Source of the DNA: Candidatus Nitrosymbiomonas proteolyticus
GTDB taxonomy: Bacteria > Armatimonadota > Fimbriimonadia > Fimbriimonadales > Fimbriimonadaceae
Direction: 5' to 3'
Assembly (NCBI GenBank): GCA_017347465.1
Contig: AP021858.1
Coordinates: forward strand, 930,001-994,000
Length of the DNA stretch: 64,000 nucleotides
Shown: piece after piece, positions 63,172-64,000 of the stretch
Layout: each line of letters starts with the position of its first letter
Position numbering within the stretch: position 1 is the first letter of the stretch
Translations under genes and position numbers: made by a program
Notes under the pieces: generated by a model
Told to the model about the DNA's origin: nothing
Seen by the model: only the letters and a program-made list of their open reading frames with translations
Database searches by the model: none

Positions 63172-63963
63172 ATGAGCCCGAACCAACCTGTCCTTCGAGA
63201 TCTCCCCAGTGGTGAAGTTATGGGGACGCGGGTGAACGCGGTCACGATGGAAGAGGCATCTGAGCGGGTCCTCGAACTCGCAGCTCGGCCCGAATCGCAT
63301 TACGTCGTCGCCGCAGCGACCCATGCGATCGGCGTGGGCGCGGAAGACCCGTCATTTTGCGAGGCGCTCGAAGGGGCTTCGCTCTTGGTTCCGGATGGGC
63401 TGCCGGTGGCGCTGAGTTTGAGGCTCCAAGGGTTCCCGGATCAACCCCGCGTCGCAGGTCCTGACCTGATGCTCGAAGTCTGCCGACTCGCGGCGCAACG
63501 GGGAGTGCCGATCGGCCTCTTTGGGGGCCAGGAATCGAGCTTGCCCAAACTCGAACAGAACTTGAAAACGTGGTTCCCTGCGCTTCAAATCGCCTATTCG
63601 TTCTCCCCTCCCTTTCGGCCCTTAAGCGATGAGGAATGGGCCGTCGAGCGAGCGAAGATTCTCGGTTCCGAGGTTCGGCTGCTCTTCGTAGGGTTGGGGT
63701 GTCCGAAGCAAGAAAAGTGGATGGCCGCGCACTCGCCCGAGTTACCGCTCGTGTTGCTCGGGGTAGGCGCAGCGTTCGATTTTCACGCGGGCGTGGTCAA
63801 GCGCGCTCCGAAGTGGATGCGCAGGGTGGGGCTCGAATGGCTGCATAGGCTTTTGAGCAACCCGCGTCGGCTGTTTGCCCGTTATCTCCGCTACAACTCT
63901 CTCTTCTTGTGGCACCTGTTGAAGCTTCGATTTTCGTCCTCGGCCCGAGTCCGGCGCTCCTAG
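63172..63963 (+). CDS. WecG/TagA/CpsF family glycosyltransferase (GT26)
   Basis: A 263-residue GT26 enzyme. It has the family core: VMGTRVNAVTMEEASERVLE, HYVVAAATHAIGVGAEDPSF, VPDGLPVALSLRLQG with the conserved Asp, RVAGPDLMLEVCRLAAQRGV PIGLFGG, and LLFVGLGCPKQEKWMAAHSP. Members add N-acetylmannosaminuronic acid, mannosamine or glucose to undecaprenyl-linked acceptors. The C-terminal basic amphipathic segment (VKRAPKWMRRVGLEWLHRLL then SNPRRLFARYLRYN) is typical of this peripheral membrane family. It reads divergently from the Wzz operon, completing the exopolysaccharide set. Confidence 0.92.
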   Translation: MSPNQPVLRDLPSGEVMGTRVNAVTMEEASERVLELAARPESHYVVAAATHAIGVGAEDPSFCEALEGASLLVPDGLPVALSLRLQGFPDQPRVAGPDLMLEVCRLAAQRGVPIGLFGGQESSLPKLEQNLKTWFPALQIAYSFSPPFRPLSDEEWAVERAKILGSEVRLLFVGLGCPKQEKWMAAHSPELPLVLLGVGAAFDFHAGVVKRAPKWMRRVGLEWLHRLLSNPRRLFARYLRYNSLFLWHLLKLRFSSSARVRRS

Positions 63964-63982
63964 GCGAGCCGCCCCTAGCTGC

Positions 63983-63988
63983 CATAAT
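63983..63988 (+). promoter_or_regulatory. -10-like box CATAAT near the right edge
   Basis: CATAAT is followed after 7 bases by an ATG (63996), the same spacing as other genes in this window. A new gene may start at 63996, but only five bases of it are visible. Confidence 0.35.
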
Positions 63989-64000
63989 GGAATCTATGTC

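Overview
The window is a dense, roughly 60% GC stretch of chromosome from a Gram-negative, flagellated bacterium. Lipid A genes (lpxK, an LpxL-type acyltransferase), two heptosyltransferase-type enzymes, L- and P-ring flagellar genes and a PEP-CTERM protein all point to an outer membrane. My best guess is Armatimonadota, class Fimbriimonadia; this rests on gene content and style, not on a search. I see no tRNA, rRNA, CRISPR array, insertion sequence or prophage, and no gene-free stretch longer than about 245 bases.

Layout. 1-3651 (minus): a PAS sensor protein cut by the window edge, then a 5-oxoprolinase operon pxpB-pxpA-pxpC. 3714-8300 (plus): a Tat-exported aldo/keto reductase, dUTPase, a zinc-ribbon/TPR membrane protein, a TIM-barrel epimerase and a flippase. 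8308-9533 (minus): an iron-sulfur subunit of the SdhB/FrdB type and a small helical-repeat protein. 9740-15870 (plus): a PEP-CTERM surface protein with a clear promoter and terminator, a large alpha-L-rhamnosidase and a fused membrane/spermidine-synthase-like protein. 15867-24867 (minus): a flagellar operon flgF-flgG-flgA-flgH-flgI-flgJ-flgN-flgK-flgL-fliW-csrA, followed by a response regulator. 25006-30188: priA, a secreted unknown protein and gyrB. 30290-38867 (minus): an envelope operon lpxK-lpxL-GT9-GT9-PIG-L-serC-DUF554-S9 peptidase. 38906-41748 (plus): mtaB, a HIT protein and an oxidoreductase. 41771-48612: a lipoprotein, a GH57 branching enzyme, a haem lipoprotein, tgt, RNase HIII, a deiodinase-like selenoprotein, a tautomerase and a GNAT enzyme. 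48733-50176 (minus): a type II restriction-modification pair. 50262-54981 (minus): a sugar isomerase-like protein and two ABC-2 exporter pairs. 55096-63963: ndk, an M24 peptidase and an exopolysaccharide cluster (GT4, Wzx, Wzy, Wzz/kinase-like, WecG).

The most striking finding is the gene at 47063-47671. It reads as an iodothyronine-deiodinase-like protein only if the in-frame TGA at 47276 is selenocysteine. The motif around it matches the deiodinase active site, and a hairpin suited to a bacterial SECIS lies directly downstream. Other notable points are a tRNA-guanine transglycosylase in which all three zinc-ligand cysteines are replaced; a FlgA chaperone that appears to carry an N-terminal copy of the FlgG rod domain; a BY-kinase-like protein with a broken P-loop; and repeated -10-like boxes 6-9 bases before start codons, which suggests many leaderless transcripts.
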